From Salinicoccus sediminis (GTDB lineage Bacteria > Bacillota > Bacilli > Staphylococcales > Salinicoccaceae), in the NCBI RefSeq assembly GCF_000986795.1, contig NZ_LAYZ01000004.1, positions 89,917 to 153,916 on the forward strand: 64,000 nucleotides of DNA. The letters run 5' to 3'. How positions within the stretch are numbered: the first letter of the stretch is position 1; each line of letters opens with the position of its first letter. The translations under genes were made by a program, and so were the position numbers. The notes beneath the pieces are model-generated. The model saw nothing but the letters and a program-made list of their open reading frames with translations. It searched no databases and had not been told where the DNA came from. This document shows positions 8,607 to 17,008 of this stretch, piece by piece.

Positions 8607-9589
8607 ATCTTCACTATGATTCTGCCGCGTATTTTCCCTTTCAGAATATCGTGGAGGGTCTCCGGCAGGTCGTCGAGGCCGATCTGATGTGAAATATCGG
8701 TCTCAAGGGCGGACGGTTTCATATCACCTGCAAGCCTCTCCCACACTTTGAGGCGGTGCTCCATCGGATGCTTCACCGAATCGATGCCGAGCCAGTTGAT
8801 GTTACGGGAGATGAAAGGCAGCACCGTCGTCTGGACTTCCACGCCTCCGGCCAGGCCGCATGTCGCCACCGAGCCTCCGTAGTCCAGACTGCTCAGTATA
8901 TACTGCAGCGTCTTCCCGCCGACCGGGTCGATTGCAGCCGCCCACTGCCTTGTCCGCGTCGCCCGGCCCCTGAAATCCGTCACCTGGTCTCGGTGGATGA
9001 CTTTCGCCGCCCCGAGGGATTTCAGGTATTCGGCCTCCTCTGTCCGGCCCGTACTTGCAACGACTTCATATCCGCGGTCATCCAGCATATTCACAGCGAT
9101 GCTTCCGACACCGCCGCTCGCGCCGTCGACCAGCACCCGCCCCTTTTCAGGCGTGAGGCCGTTGTCCTCCAGCCGCTGGATGCACAGGGCGGCGGTAAAC
9201 CCCGCCGTCCCCAGCTTCATCGATTCCTCCAGCGTGAGGCCTTCCGGCAGCGGAACGATCCATTCCGCCGGTATCCGGGCCACTTCACTGAAGCCGCCCG
9301 TATGGCGTGTACCGATGAAATAGCTTGTGGCGATGACTTCATCCCCCTCTTTGAACCGGTCGTCCCCGGAAGCGATGACAGTTCCCGCCAGATCGATGCC
9401 GGGCACGAGCGGCAGGATTTCAGCCAGGTCGCCCTTGACCGCAACCATACCGTCCTTATAGTTGACACTGGAGTACGCGACTCTTATCGTCACTTCCCCT
9501 TCCGAAAGGTCATCCAGCCCGATCTCCTTCACTTCCATCTCCATCTTCTCATCCACTTTATCCACTACAAGCGCTTTGAAACGATCCAT
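8603..9589 (-). CDS. NADPH-dependent quinone/acryloyl-CoA reductase, AcuI/YhdH/YhfP family
   Basis: A 328-residue zinc-independent medium-chain dehydrogenase/reductase of the YhdH/YhfP/AcuI subfamily. It matches the family length. The NADPH-binding glycine motif is DGASGGVGSIA. The N-terminal SSVNYKDGM and VPGIDLAGTV stretches and the C-terminal GKIRGRIIVKM are typical of the family. Catalytic-zinc cysteine and histidine ligands of alcohol dehydrogenases are absent. The ATG at 9589 is used because AAAGGG lies upstream and homologues start MxxFKAL. The physiological substrate (acryloyl-CoA or quinone-like) is not determinable here. Confidence 0.85.
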   Translation of the reverse strand: MDRFKALVVDKVDEKMEMEVKEIGLDDLSEGEVTIRVAYSSVNYKDGMVAVKGDLAEILPLVPGIDLAGTVIASGDDRFKEGDEVIATSYFIGTRHTGGFSEVARIPAEWIVPLPEGLTLEESMKLGTAGFTAALCIQRLEDNGLTPEKGRVLVDGASGGVGSIAVNMLDDRGYEVVASTGRTEEAEYLKSLGAAKVIHRDQVTDFRGRATRTRQWAAAIDPVGGKTLQYILSSLDYGGSVATCGLAGGVEVQTTVLPFISRNINWLGIDSVKHPMEHRLKVWERLAGDMKPSALETDISHQIGLDDLPETLHDILKGKIRGRIIVKM

Positions 9590-9686
9590 GTACACATACA
9601 CCCTTTCCATTTGTATCAAAGTTACCCCCATTATAATACATATGCATTCCGCTGTATCGGCTGAAGGCCTGTCGGAACCCGTCCGC

Positions 9687-9716
9687 TTTACTGCCGGACT
9701 CTCCTGCTGTTATGAT
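9687..9716 (+). promoter_or_regulatory. Candidate promoter for the TPP-riboswitch/ykoF transcript
   Basis: TTTACT (9687-9692) and TATGAT (9711-9716) are separated by 18 bases, about 30 bases before the aptamer. The 325-base stretch between the two flanking coding regions (9590-9914) holds this promoter, the aptamer and its terminator. Confidence 0.5.
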
Positions 9717-9745
9717 TGGGATGAATAAAAACTGCATACCTGAAG

Positions 9746-9827
9746 ACACTGGGGGCGCCTGAAATGGCTGAGACGGAAAACCGGACCCCTATCACCCGAT
9801 CTGGATAACACCAGCGTGGGGAAGTGC
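9746..9827 (+). promoter_or_regulatory. Thiamine pyrophosphate (TPP) riboswitch
   Basis: Contains the conserved THI-box blocks in order: CACTGGGGGCGCC, CTGAAATGGCTGAGA, ACCCCTATCACCCGATCTGG, and ATAACACCAGCGTGGGGAAGTG. These form the P2-P5 arms and the closing P1. A terminator follows, so TPP binding should switch off ykoF. Confidence 0.97.
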
Positions 9828-9859
9828 AGTGAACACTATGATCCGTTTCGTTATAGATG

Positions 9860-9888
9860 ACTGCGCCCCTGCCGGGTGCAGTTTTTTA
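9860..9888 (+). terminator. TPP riboswitch expression-platform terminator
   Basis: A hairpin ACTGCGCCC...GGGTGCAGT followed by TTTTTTATT, placed between the TPP aptamer and the ykoF ribosome site. Confidence 0.9.
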
Positions 9889-9914
9889 TTCCAAAAATTA
9901 CTGGAGGGATTTAT

Positions 9915-10493
9915 ATGACAGCAGAAAAGAGAACAGCAGGCGCACAGTTCACACTGTTTCCGATGTCAGGGAATTTTGCGGACATCATACTCGGCGCGCT
10001 GGATGAAACAGACACCAAAAATGTGGAGATCGAGACCGACAACGTCAGCACTGAAATCAGGGGATCCATCGACAACATCTTCGATGTGATGCAGTCTATA
10101 TTCCTGCATGGCGCAGGCACCGGTGAGCACGTTGCGCTGAGCGGGACTTGTGCGATCGGGTGCCCGGGCGGCTCGTCGCCAGAAGGCGTTACAAGGCAGG
10201 GTGCACCGCTGAACAGTGGGAAATCTGCAGAAGTGAGTCAGAAGGCCGGTGCCAAATTTTCACTCTATCCGCTCGGCGATATGGATTATATGAAAAAAAT
10301 CGAAGCGCAGACCGACCTGTCGGCGGAATCGGATATCAGTGTCAAACCCGCCCAGGGGGCGACACGCCTCGACGGGGAAGCGGGCGATATATTCAGGATA
10401 CTGGAAAAATCCTTCAGCAATGTTTCAGAGAGCGTCGGCCATACAGCCATGGCGTTCACCATCTCCGCCAACAGCCCGTCTGATAAAGGATAG
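9915..10493 (+). CDS. ykoF: Thiamine/HMP-binding protein YkoF
   Basis: A 192-residue cytoplasmic protein made of two similar YkoF domains. The repeated cores AGAQFTLFPMS and AGAKFSLYPLGD mark their starts, and each half ends in a helix such as DIFDVMQSIF or DIFRILEKSF. In Bacillus YkoF binds thiamine and belongs to the ykoFEDC HMP uptake operon. The TPP riboswitch directly upstream confirms a thiamine role. Here no ykoE, ykoD or ykoC follows; the next gene is convergent. The ATG at 9915 has TGGAGGG upstream. Confidence 0.93.
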   Translation: MTAEKRTAGAQFTLFPMSGNFADIILGALDETDTKNVEIETDNVSTEIRGSIDNIFDVMQSIFLHGAGTGEHVALSGTCAIGCPGGSSPEGVTRQGAPLNSGKSAEVSQKAGAKFSLYPLGDMDYMKKIEAQTDLSAESDISVKPAQGATRLDGEAGDIFRILEKSFSNVSESVGHTAMAFTISANSPSDKG

Positions 10494-10541
10494 CAGGTTT
10501 CCGGACGCCGTCCGGTGCCGCGATGTCCATATAACTCTAAA

Positions 10542-10572
10542 AAGCGGACGGAGACTGAGTCTCCGCCCGCTT
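10542..10572. terminator. Bidirectional terminator between ykoF and the O-methyltransferase gene
   Basis: A 14-bp stem with one mismatch (AAGCGGACGGAGACT / GTCTCCGCCCGCTT) with short loop and T-rich flanks, between convergent genes. Confidence 0.82.
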
Positions 10573-10583
10573 CCTCTTTATAT

Positions 10584-11219
10584 CTAATCCAATACTGCCA
10601 TTATGAATCCGTCATGTCCTTTGGCACCTACTGTCTGTAATGCAGTTGCATCGATGCGTGGTTCGTCTTTTAAGATTTTCAGGAACCGCTGCATCTCAGG
10701 ACCGTTTGCCTCCTCTTCGAATCTGTCTTCGATCTTGCGCTCTGTTATGATGACAGATCCGCATTTTGCCATATCGATTGCCGCTTCCAGATAGTCCGGG
10801 TAGAGTGCCTGGTTTGCATCTATATAGATGAAATCAAAGCGTGGATATCCTCTTTCAAGCAATTTTGGCAGTGTGTCTTCTGCAGGTGCATGAATCACTT
10901 CAACTTTGTCTTCAAGTCCGACTGCTGTGATATTCCTTTCAGCAATTTCCGCATATTCCGCGTTGGATTCGAGCGACGCCATCTTCCCTTCTTCAGGAAG
11001 TGATTTCCCAAGCCACAGGGTGCTGTAACCTCCCAAAGATCCGATTTCAAGGATCGACTTTGCCTCTTTGATCTTGGCAAGCAGATGAAGGTGTTTGCTC
11101 TGGGCGGCGAACTCCTCCTCTCCGTGCTCGTTTTGTGCGGGAATGCCGGTCATCACTTCGTCGTCGGCATTCAATTCTGCGTTGAAATAATCGTCCACAG
11201 CGCTCCAAAGTTTGGACAT
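10584..11219 (-). CDS. O-methyltransferase, family 3 (YrrM-like)
   Basis: A 211-residue class I SAM-dependent methyltransferase. The SAM-binding motif I is ILEIGSLGGYSTLWL near residues 56-70. The acidic residue of motif II follows (MASLESN), and the metal-binding region appears as FDFIYIDANQALYPDYLE, giving the Asp cluster of catechol-type O-methyltransferases. In place of the usual D-N pair there is ITERKIEDRF, so metal coordination may differ. GGAGGAG lies 10 bases before the ATG. It is monocistronic and the substrate is unknown. Confidence 0.85.
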   Translation of the reverse strand: MSKLWSAVDDYFNAELNADDEVMTGIPAQNEHGEEEFAAQSKHLHLLAKIKEAKSILEIGSLGGYSTLWLGKSLPEEGKMASLESNAEYAEIAERNITAVGLEDKVEVIHAPAEDTLPKLLERGYPRFDFIYIDANQALYPDYLEAAIDMAKCGSVIITERKIEDRFEEEANGPEMQRFLKILKDEPRIDATALQTVGAKGHDGFIMAVLD

Positions 11220-11348
11220 GTAAATAAATCTCCTCCATAATTTATGGTGCTTTTATTTATAACATTTTATCAGATATCAAATTCTGAATATTTGATAAAA
11301 TGTTATGTTCGTTATCATAACGCATAGCACGATTAAATGCAAATTGCA

Positions 11349-12326
11349 TCAGTAGCCCACCCGCGCCTGATACCTTTCGATCACTTTGCTGAAAAGCGAG
11401 GCCATGACCTGCTGGAACAGCATGCAGAATACGACGGGCATCGCCACTTTTGCCGGAAAATATGCAGTGGCGATGACGACGCCGACGGAGATGTTCCTCA
11501 TTCCTGCGTTGAATGTGAAGGCTGTGATGACTCCCGGATCTTTCAGCAGATAGTGGCCCACCGGCAGTGCGAAGGCATAGCCCGATATGGTGATGAACAG
11601 CACCAGCAGCAGTACCCCGATTATTTCCCCGGAAAAGTCGTAGAAATACGGGGAAATCACACTGCCGTTGATCATGATGATGAGCATCAGGCTCATCTTT
11701 GAAAACGGGGCAAGCGGTCTGCCGAGTGTTTCCCGGACCCTTCCCCCTGTCAGATGGTTCAGAATCACCCCGAGCAGTGTCGGCAGCACGATCATCCATA
11801 TCAGCCCCATGATGAGCTCACGGTTGTCCACGGCCACCGCTTCACCGGAGATGATGCTCAGTACAAGCGGCAGGATGATCGGCGCGAGCAGTGTATCAAT
11901 CAGTATGATCGACAGCGTGATCGGCAGGTTCCCCCGTGTCACGCTGACCCAGATGACCGATGTAACGCCGGTGGGCACTGCGACCGCCAGTGTAAAGCCG
12001 ATGGTGTAGAGCGGATCGTCAAATATCGCCGATGCCAGCAGCCATGCCCACACAGGCATCAGAATATGCAGGAAGACGAGGGTGATCACGATCGCTGCAG
12101 GGTGATGCAGCACTGTTTTGAAATCTTTGAAATCCATCCCCAATGCGCCTGTGAACGTCATGAATGCAAACAGGAACGTAATGAGGAATAAAAACTGCGC
12201 GCCGAAATCACCGAGCATCACCCCGACCGCCAGGCTCATTGGCGTGATGACGGCAATCCACTTCTGTATGAAACCATTCAGTCTTTCCAGCACAAAATCA
12301 CCCGTCCCGAAATATTTACTTAACAC
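11349..12326 (-). CDS. Bile acid:sodium symporter (BASS) family transporter, YocS-like
   Basis: A 325-residue membrane protein with about nine to ten helices. Family features are the HILMPVWAWLLA crossing region, the AVPTGVTSVIW segment, and the repeat-end motif FTFNAGMRNISVGVV. Such transporters co-transport organic anions or keto-acid-like compounds with sodium. The start given is a GTG with a weak, rather distant AGGGG. A GTG 11 codons downstream preceded by GGGACGGG is an equally possible start. The substrate cannot be inferred from context. Confidence 0.82.
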   Translation of the reverse strand: MLSKYFGTGDFVLERLNGFIQKWIAVITPMSLAVGVMLGDFGAQFLFLITFLFAFMTFTGALGMDFKDFKTVLHHPAAIVITLVFLHILMPVWAWLLASAIFDDPLYTIGFTLAVAVPTGVTSVIWVSVTRGNLPITLSIILIDTLLAPIILPLVLSIISGEAVAVDNRELIMGLIWMIVLPTLLGVILNHLTGGRVRETLGRPLAPFSKMSLMLIIMINGSVISPYFYDFSGEIIGVLLLVLFITISGYAFALPVGHYLLKDPGVITAFTFNAGMRNISVGVVIATAYFPAKVAMPVVFCMLFQQVMASLFSKVIERYQARVGY

Positions 12327-12364
12327 TCTACCATATTACCCCTGTTAAAGTTTACGGCTGAAAT

Positions 12365-12390
12365 CAAAAAACCGGCGCCGAAGCACCGGT
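12365..12390 (-). terminator. Terminator of the ABC exporter operon
   Basis: On the minus strand an ACCGGTGC-TTCG-GCGCCGGT hairpin with a stable TTCG tetraloop is followed by TTTTTTG. Confidence 0.85.
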
Positions 12391-12403
12391 CCGTCATTTG
12401 CCA

Positions 12404-13360
12404 TTACTGTCCTGCAACATCCCGCTTTGTGAAGAAGAGCCAGGCCGCGGCCATGAATACTATCCAGTATACGGCCAGCACACCGATTGAAAAGCCCATC
12501 GTCATCTCTTCCGAGACCGGTCCCGGCCGGGAATCATAGACTGTCAGATCCGTGTTCGCGAACAGTATATATTTCGACCATGCCTTATCTGCGAAGAACT
12601 GGACAATTGAAGTCCCCGCCATCATCAGGAACACAGCAGTACCGATTGCCAGCGCGCTGTTCCTGAAAATGCTCGAGATCATGAACGCGAATGTCGCCAT
12701 CATGAACAGGTTGACCAGCTTGAATCCATATCCGCTCACCACTTCGCCGATGGCCGATACACTCACGATGCCTTCATAGTTTCTGATCACAAGTTCAGGG
12801 TTGCTTCCCGCCACTCCGAAAACGAGCGCGCCCGTCAGCCATGAAAGGACGAGCAGGAAGACCAGGGTGATCAGGGCGAATATCAGCACAGCAATGTATT
12901 TGGATAAGAGGATCATACTCCTTGGAATCGGACGGATGAGAAGCTGCTTAATCGTCCCCCATCTGAATTCATTCGCCACAATACCGCCGGCCACGATGAT
13001 CGTCAGCAGACTGATGACCGACGACAGCATGGCATTGTCGATGACGAACTGCCACGCATCATACGGCACGGGCTTGATATCATTATCAATGTGATACTGA
13101 TTCATCTCGATCTCCCCGGTATTCACTTCAGTCAGGAATTCCTCTTCCTGCATCTCTTCTGTCAATTGTTCGTTTTCGGCTTCGAGTTCCTCCTGCCAGT
13201 CCGCACCGTACTCTTTGCCCGCCATATCAGTTGTTGTTGTGATGAGGGCAACAGCAATCACAAGCAGGGCGAGGAAGATATACATGATCCACGTTGACTT
13301 CTGTATGAATATCTTCGAAACTTCATTCCAAACCAGACTGAATATTTTACCCAATGACAT
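12404..13360 (-). CDS. ABC-2 type transporter permease
   Basis: A 318-residue permease partner of the adjacent ATPase. A first helix near residues 25-45 (IMYIFLALLVIAVALI) is followed by a large acidic extracytoplasmic loop of about 60 residues. Five more helices follow; the second begins near residue 110 (SVISLLTIIVAGGIVANEF). The EFRWGTIKQLLIRPIPR cytoplasmic stretch is typical of BcrB/NatB-like ABC-2 permeases. Its start overlaps the end of the ATPase gene by 14 bases. Which ATG, TTG or GTG is used near 13354-13369 is uncertain because GGAG sits very close to the ATG. Confidence 0.85.
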   Translation of the reverse strand: MSLGKIFSLVWNEVSKIFIQKSTWIMYIFLALLVIAVALITTTTDMAGKEYGADWQEELEAENEQLTEEMQEEEFLTEVNTGEIEMNQYHIDNDIKPVPYDAWQFVIDNAMLSSVISLLTIIVAGGIVANEFRWGTIKQLLIRPIPRSMILLSKYIAVLIFALITLVFLLVLSWLTGALVFGVAGSNPELVIRNYEGIVSVSAIGEVVSGYGFKLVNLFMMATFAFMISSIFRNSALAIGTAVFLMMAGTSIVQFFADKAWSKYILFANTDLTVYDSRPGPVSEEMTMGFSIGVLAVYWIVFMAAAWLFFTKRDVAGQ

Positions 13361-14270
13361 TCTCTCCAATCAGATCGAAGAATTTATCTTCGAGTGATGC
13401 GCTTGATACTTCGACCCGGTACACCAGTACATCGGCTGAAACCAGACTGGTCACGATGCTTGGCATCAGTGATTTCTTCGCACTGAAAGTGAGGAATCCC
13501 TGATCCTCTCCGGCTTCAATGCCATGATGGGTTTTCAGCACCTGGACCGCTGAGTCCGCCGGGTCGGCCTCCACCCGAACTTCACGCACCGGATCCTCTT
13601 CTGCCTGCTGTTCATGCACAGACTGGATGCCGATCAGTTCGCCGTTTTTTATGACGCCGATCCTGTCACACATCAACTCGATCTCGGACAGCAGATGGCT
13701 GGATATGATCACGGCCACATTCTCTTCGTCGGCAAGCCTTCTGATATACTTCCTGATCTCGCGTATGCCGGCAGGGTCGAGTCCGTTGGTCGGCTCATCA
13801 AGTATCAGCACCGATGGATCATGGAGCAGCGCCTGGGCAATTCCCAGTCGCTGGCGCATGCCGAGGGAATATCTCCCGACTTTTGTTTTAATTGCATTTT
13901 CAAGCCCGACGAGCCTGATCACCTGGCTGATGCGTTCCTTCGTCACTCCCGGGCTCATCCGCGCAAAATGCTTCAGGTTCTGCATACCGGTCATGAACGG
14001 GTACATTTCCGGGTTTTCCACAATCGCGCCCACTTCTCGAATGGCGTCCTTGAAATCCGATTTGACACTCTTGCCGAGAATCCGCACGTCACCACCCGTA
14101 ATGCCCATCAATCCGACCATCATTCTGATCGTTGTCGTCTTCCCCGCTCCATTCGGTCCGAGAAATCCGAATACTTCCCCTTTATGTATTTCAAAATCCA
14201 GGTCTTTAATGATCTTTTTGGAACCGATTTTCTTCGTAAGACCATTGAGTTCCATCGCTGTTTCAGCCAA
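13347..14270 (-). CDS. ABC transporter ATP-binding protein (BcrA/YxlF-like)
   Basis: A 307-residue ATPase of the multidrug/bacitracin export type. Walker A GPNGAGKT is at residues 38-45, the signature is YSLGMRQRLG, Walker B is SVLILDEP, and the H-loop is ISSHLLSE. A C-terminal domain of about 85 residues follows, as in BcrA-type proteins. With the overlapping permease it forms a two-gene exporter, probably for an antimicrobial peptide, lipid-like molecule or ion. No two-component system for peptide sensing is adjacent, so the substrate is open. Confidence 0.9.
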   Translation of the reverse strand: MAETAMELNGLTKKIGSKKIIKDLDFEIHKGEVFGFLGPNGAGKTTTIRMMVGLMGITGGDVRILGKSVKSDFKDAIREVGAIVENPEMYPFMTGMQNLKHFARMSPGVTKERISQVIRLVGLENAIKTKVGRYSLGMRQRLGIAQALLHDPSVLILDEPTNGLDPAGIREIRKYIRRLADEENVAVIISSHLLSEIELMCDRIGVIKNGELIGIQSVHEQQAEEDPVREVRVEADPADSAVQVLKTHHGIEAGEDQGFLTFSAKKSLMPSIVTSLVSADVLVYRVEVSSASLEDKFFDLIGENVIG

Positions 14271-14350
14271 ATTGAGCCCTCCTCATTTCTTGTCATCTAC
14301 AAGAGTAACAGAAATTCAATTTACTAAAAACTGATATCCTGATTAAAAAA

Positions 14351-14381
14351 TGATCCGGATACGATTCCCGCGCACGGATCA
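14351..14381 (-). terminator. Terminator of the GNAT/small ORF unit
   Basis: TGATCCG and CGGATCA arms on the minus strand are followed by TTTTTTAATC. The stop codon of the small gene lies in the first arm. Confidence 0.65.
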
Positions 14382-14543
14382 CTTTCTTCTAACAGATCTG
14401 ATTGTCATATCTTCACCGAAACGCTTCCGCACCATCTTTCTCGCATCCACCTGTGAACGTGCCGGCACTTCCTTTACAGTCTGTTCATCATCCTGTTCAA
14501 TTGTAACGATGAAGCATTTTGTCCCGCATCTCATATCAGTCAT
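14379..14543 (-). CDS. Small hypothetical protein, 54 aa, coupled to GNAT
   Basis: A short reading frame that starts with ATG overlapping the stop codon of the preceding GNAT gene (ATGA), with AGGAAAAGGA directly upstream. It encodes a basic peptide with two cysteines near the start (MRCGTKCFIVTI) and an acidic-then-basic helix-like tail ending RSVRRK. I do not recognise the family. The coupling, ribosome site and terminator right behind it support real translation. It may be a small cytoplasmic nucleic-acid-binding protein, but that is only a guess from its charge. Confidence 0.55.
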   Translation of the reverse strand: MTDMRCGTKCFIVTIEQDDEQTVKEVPARSQVDARKMVRKRFGEDMTIRSVRRK

Positions 14544-15003
14544 TCCTTTTCCTGAATATATAATTATCCCGGCCGTCAACATCAACCGTTTCGAGCAGTT
14601 TCCAGCCCTTCTGCAAGTAGTAGTCATATCTTGACTGGGTCTCTGTCTTCGCATAGATGGTTTCATATCCAAGGCCCGAGAGATGATTGAGCATATCCCG
14701 GACCAGCCTGTCGGCCACGCCCTGGCCCCTGAAATCCGGCAGGACATACAATGCCGTCAGCCAGGGCTGGTATTCCGGCCGTTCCGGCAGATCGTTCCTG
14801 TATATGGAGACCGTCCCGATGCATTTACCGCCCTTCAGCGCAATCATGGTGATCGGATAGTCCGTGATCCCCGACTGTGAAAAAAATTTCACTGTTTCCT
14901 TGAATGTCCCCTTCCTGCGCTCATCCAGATGGAAACGTTCGAATATGATCCTTGCGACTTCCGTCTTATACTGCGGCCACTTTGAAAGAAAATCTGTTTC
15001 CAT
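14536..15003 (-). CDS. GNAT family N-acetyltransferase
   Basis: A 155-residue GNAT enzyme. The acetyl-CoA motif is seen as LYVLPDFRGQGVADRLV, with R-G-Q-G-V-A. It is followed by GYETIYAKTE and the C-terminal YDYYLQKGW pattern typical of GNATs acting on small amines. The start is set at the second ATG (15003), six bases after GAGGTG; the first ATG is too close. The coupled small gene follows. The substrate is unknown. Confidence 0.82.
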   Translation of the reverse strand: METDFLSKWPQYKTEVARIIFERFHLDERRKGTFKETVKFFSQSGITDYPITMIALKGGKCIGTVSIYRNDLPERPEYQPWLTALYVLPDFRGQGVADRLVRDMLNHLSGLGYETIYAKTETQSRYDYYLQKGWKLLETVDVDGRDNYIFRKRND

Positions 15004-15117
15004 GGCATTCACCTCTGCTTATATACCCATTATACATAAGCTTTGCCCAATTTAGAACAGAGTCGGTCTGCCGTAAAAGTCAGAAAAAATATTTTTCTTT
15101 TCCAGTATCTGTTTTTG

Positions 15118-15146
15118 TTGTTTTTATTTTATGTGCATATTATAAT
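15118..15146 (+). promoter_or_regulatory. Sigma-A promoter of the MFS efflux gene
   Basis: TTGTTT (15118-15123), a 17-base spacer, and a perfect TATAAT (15141-15146) in an AT-rich stretch. About 10 bases further on, a CGGCTG...CAGCCG inverted repeat lies in the leader and could be an operator or a leader hairpin. Confidence 0.75.
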
Positions 15147-15212
15147 CTAATGTCGGCTGATTTAAGCTGCCATCCTTTTGCAGCCGATAATCATTAAAGC
15201 GAGGTAACATAT

Positions 15213-16694
15213 ATGGATAATACCACCAAATACGGATACTTATCCGAAAACCCGGACGTAAAAACACTCCCTATCATGCTGTCTCTGATCATCGGTGCAT
15301 TTTTCGCCATTCTGAATGAAACGCTGTTGAATATTGCACTGACAACCCTGATGCATGAGTTTGATATTACACTGCCGACGGTACAGTGGATGGCAACGGG
15401 CTTCATGCTTGTCATGGGCATCGTCATCCCTGTCTCGGCCCTGCTGCTCCAGTGGTTTACGACCAGACAGCTGTTCCTCGGGACGATGATCATATTCACA
15501 GTCGGCACCACCATCTGTGCAATGGCACCGACATTCCCGGTACTCCTGTCCGGCCGTCTGATACAGGCGATCGGCACCGGCATGCTGATGCCGATCATGT
15601 TCAACGTCTTCCTGCTGCTCTATCCGCCGGAGAGGCGCGGTAAGATCATGGGCATCGTCGGCCTGGTCATCATGTTCGCGCCAGCAATCGGCCCCACGTT
15701 GTCAGGAATCATCGTCGAATATCTCGGATGGAGATTTTTGTTTATCACGGTCATCCCGTTCTCACTGTTCTCAATCATATTCGCCTTCATCTTCCTGGTG
15801 AATGTATCTGAAGTGACGAAACCGAAGATCGATATTCCATCCATCATCTTCTCCACAATTGGATTCGGCGGCACAATCTACGGATTCAGCTCCGTCGGTA
15901 AAAGTGACGCCGGATTCATGAGCCCGGAAGTGATGGTTGCAATCGCAGCCGGTGTGATCGGCATCGGACTGTTCGCCTTCAGACAGCTCAGACTGGATGA
16001 ACCGATCATGGATCTGCGTGTGTTCAAGTACCCGATGTATGCCCACGCAGTAATCCTGTTTTTGATCATCATCATGACGATGTTCGCTTCAGAAATCATC
16101 CTGCCGATCTACATGCAGGGGCCGCTTGCGCTGAGCGCGGCCGCTGCCGGCATACTGCTTTTGCCCGGCAGTCTTCTGAACGGTGCACTGTCCCCTTTCA
16201 TGGGGGCGCTGTTCGATAAACTCGGACCCCGGCCGCTCATGATACCCGCAACGCTCATACTGAGCGGCACGATGTTCATGATGAGCCGCCTGGATACAGA
16301 AAGCCCGCCATGGGTCATCCTCGTCGGGTTCATGCTGCTGATGATCTCAGTCTCTGCCACAATGATGCCCGCACAGACGAACGGGCTCAATCAGCTGCCG
16401 AAAAGGCTCTACCCCCATGGCACCGCCGTCGTTTCAACATTGCAGCCGGTGGCTGGAGCCATCGGCGTGTCCGTCTTCATCAGCATCATGAATGCCAGAC
16501 AGATGAACTTCCTGGGGAATGCATCGGATCCAAATGATCCTGCCACAATCGACCAGGCAATGGTGGCAGGCGTCGAACTCGTATACTTCATCGCCTTCAC
16601 CATTTCCATCATTGCTGTAATCATGTCGTTTTTCGTCTATCGTGCCAAACCTTCTGACAGCATGACGATGGAACAGTCGGATATGAAGGCATGA
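15213..16694 (+). CDS. DHA2-family MFS multidrug efflux transporter
   Basis: A 493-residue 14-helix major facilitator of the EmrB/QacA/LmrB drug:H+ antiporter group. Motif A-like and motif C regions are visible: ALTTLMHEFDITLPTVQWMA in helix 2, GRLIQAIGTGMLMPIMF, and MFAPAIGPTLSGIIVEYLGWR (motif C, antiporter signature). The size and motifs match LmrB/MdeA/SdrM-type exporters of Firmicutes. It is monocistronic with its own promoter and terminator. No adjacent regulator gene is present, so control is probably in trans. Confidence 0.9.
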   Translation: MDNTTKYGYLSENPDVKTLPIMLSLIIGAFFAILNETLLNIALTTLMHEFDITLPTVQWMATGFMLVMGIVIPVSALLLQWFTTRQLFLGTMIIFTVGTTICAMAPTFPVLLSGRLIQAIGTGMLMPIMFNVFLLLYPPERRGKIMGIVGLVIMFAPAIGPTLSGIIVEYLGWRFLFITVIPFSLFSIIFAFIFLVNVSEVTKPKIDIPSIIFSTIGFGGTIYGFSSVGKSDAGFMSPEVMVAIAAGVIGIGLFAFRQLRLDEPIMDLRVFKYPMYAHAVILFLIIIMTMFASEIILPIYMQGPLALSAAAAGILLLPGSLLNGALSPFMGALFDKLGPRPLMIPATLILSGTMFMMSRLDTESPPWVILVGFMLLMISVSATMMPAQTNGLNQLPKRLYPHGTAVVSTLQPVAGAIGVSVFISIMNARQMNFLGNASDPNDPATIDQAMVAGVELVYFIAFTISIIAVIMSFFVYRAKPSDSMTMEQSDMKA

Positions 16695-16699
16695 TTAAA

Positions 16700-16734
16700 A
16701 AAACTTCCCGAAAAATTTTCGGGAAGTTTTTTAT
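16700..16734. terminator. Bidirectional terminator
   Basis: A near-perfect AAAACTTCCCGAAAA / TTTTCGGGAAGTTTT hairpin flanked by A and T runs, shared by the MFS gene and the convergent ywbE-like gene. Confidence 0.92.
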
Positions 16735-16738
16735 ATGT

Positions 16739-16933
16739 CTAACCCATGATTTCCTTCACTCTGCCGACAGTGCCATCCTCAAGCTTTACTTTGATGCCGT
16801 GATGATGCTGCGGTGAATTCGTCAGTATCCTCGCCACAACACCTTCGGTCAGCTTCCCCGACCTCTGATCCTGCTTCTGGACAACTTTTACCGTCTGTCC
16901 CGGTTTTATATCCGCTCTTCTCGTTCCCTGCAT
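16739..16933 (-). CDS. ywbE: YwbE family protein (DUF2196)
   Basis: A 64-residue KOW-like small protein, exactly the length of Bacillus YwbE. Family features are IKPGQTVKVVQKQDQRSGKL followed by GVVARILTNSPQHHHGIKV and LEDGTVGRV. The function is unknown; the KOW-type fold suggests nucleic-acid or ribosome contact. The start is the second ATG (16933), seven bases after AAAGGAG, whereas the first ATG is only one base away from it. Confidence 0.9.
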   Translation of the reverse strand: MQGTRRADIKPGQTVKVVQKQDQRSGKLTEGVVARILTNSPQHHHGIKVKLEDGTVGRVKEIMG

Positions 16934-17008
16934 ATTCATTCTCCTTTGATCTCCGTCTTTGGATCATAGCTTAATACATTCATTATAACATCCGGGCGGC
17001 CGTCTGTT

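Noticed and set aside
8756..9664. 302-codon plus-strand frame opposite the AcuI/YhdH-type gene
   Set aside because: A shadow of the real minus-strand gene; composition rich in Arg, His and Pro and no family features.
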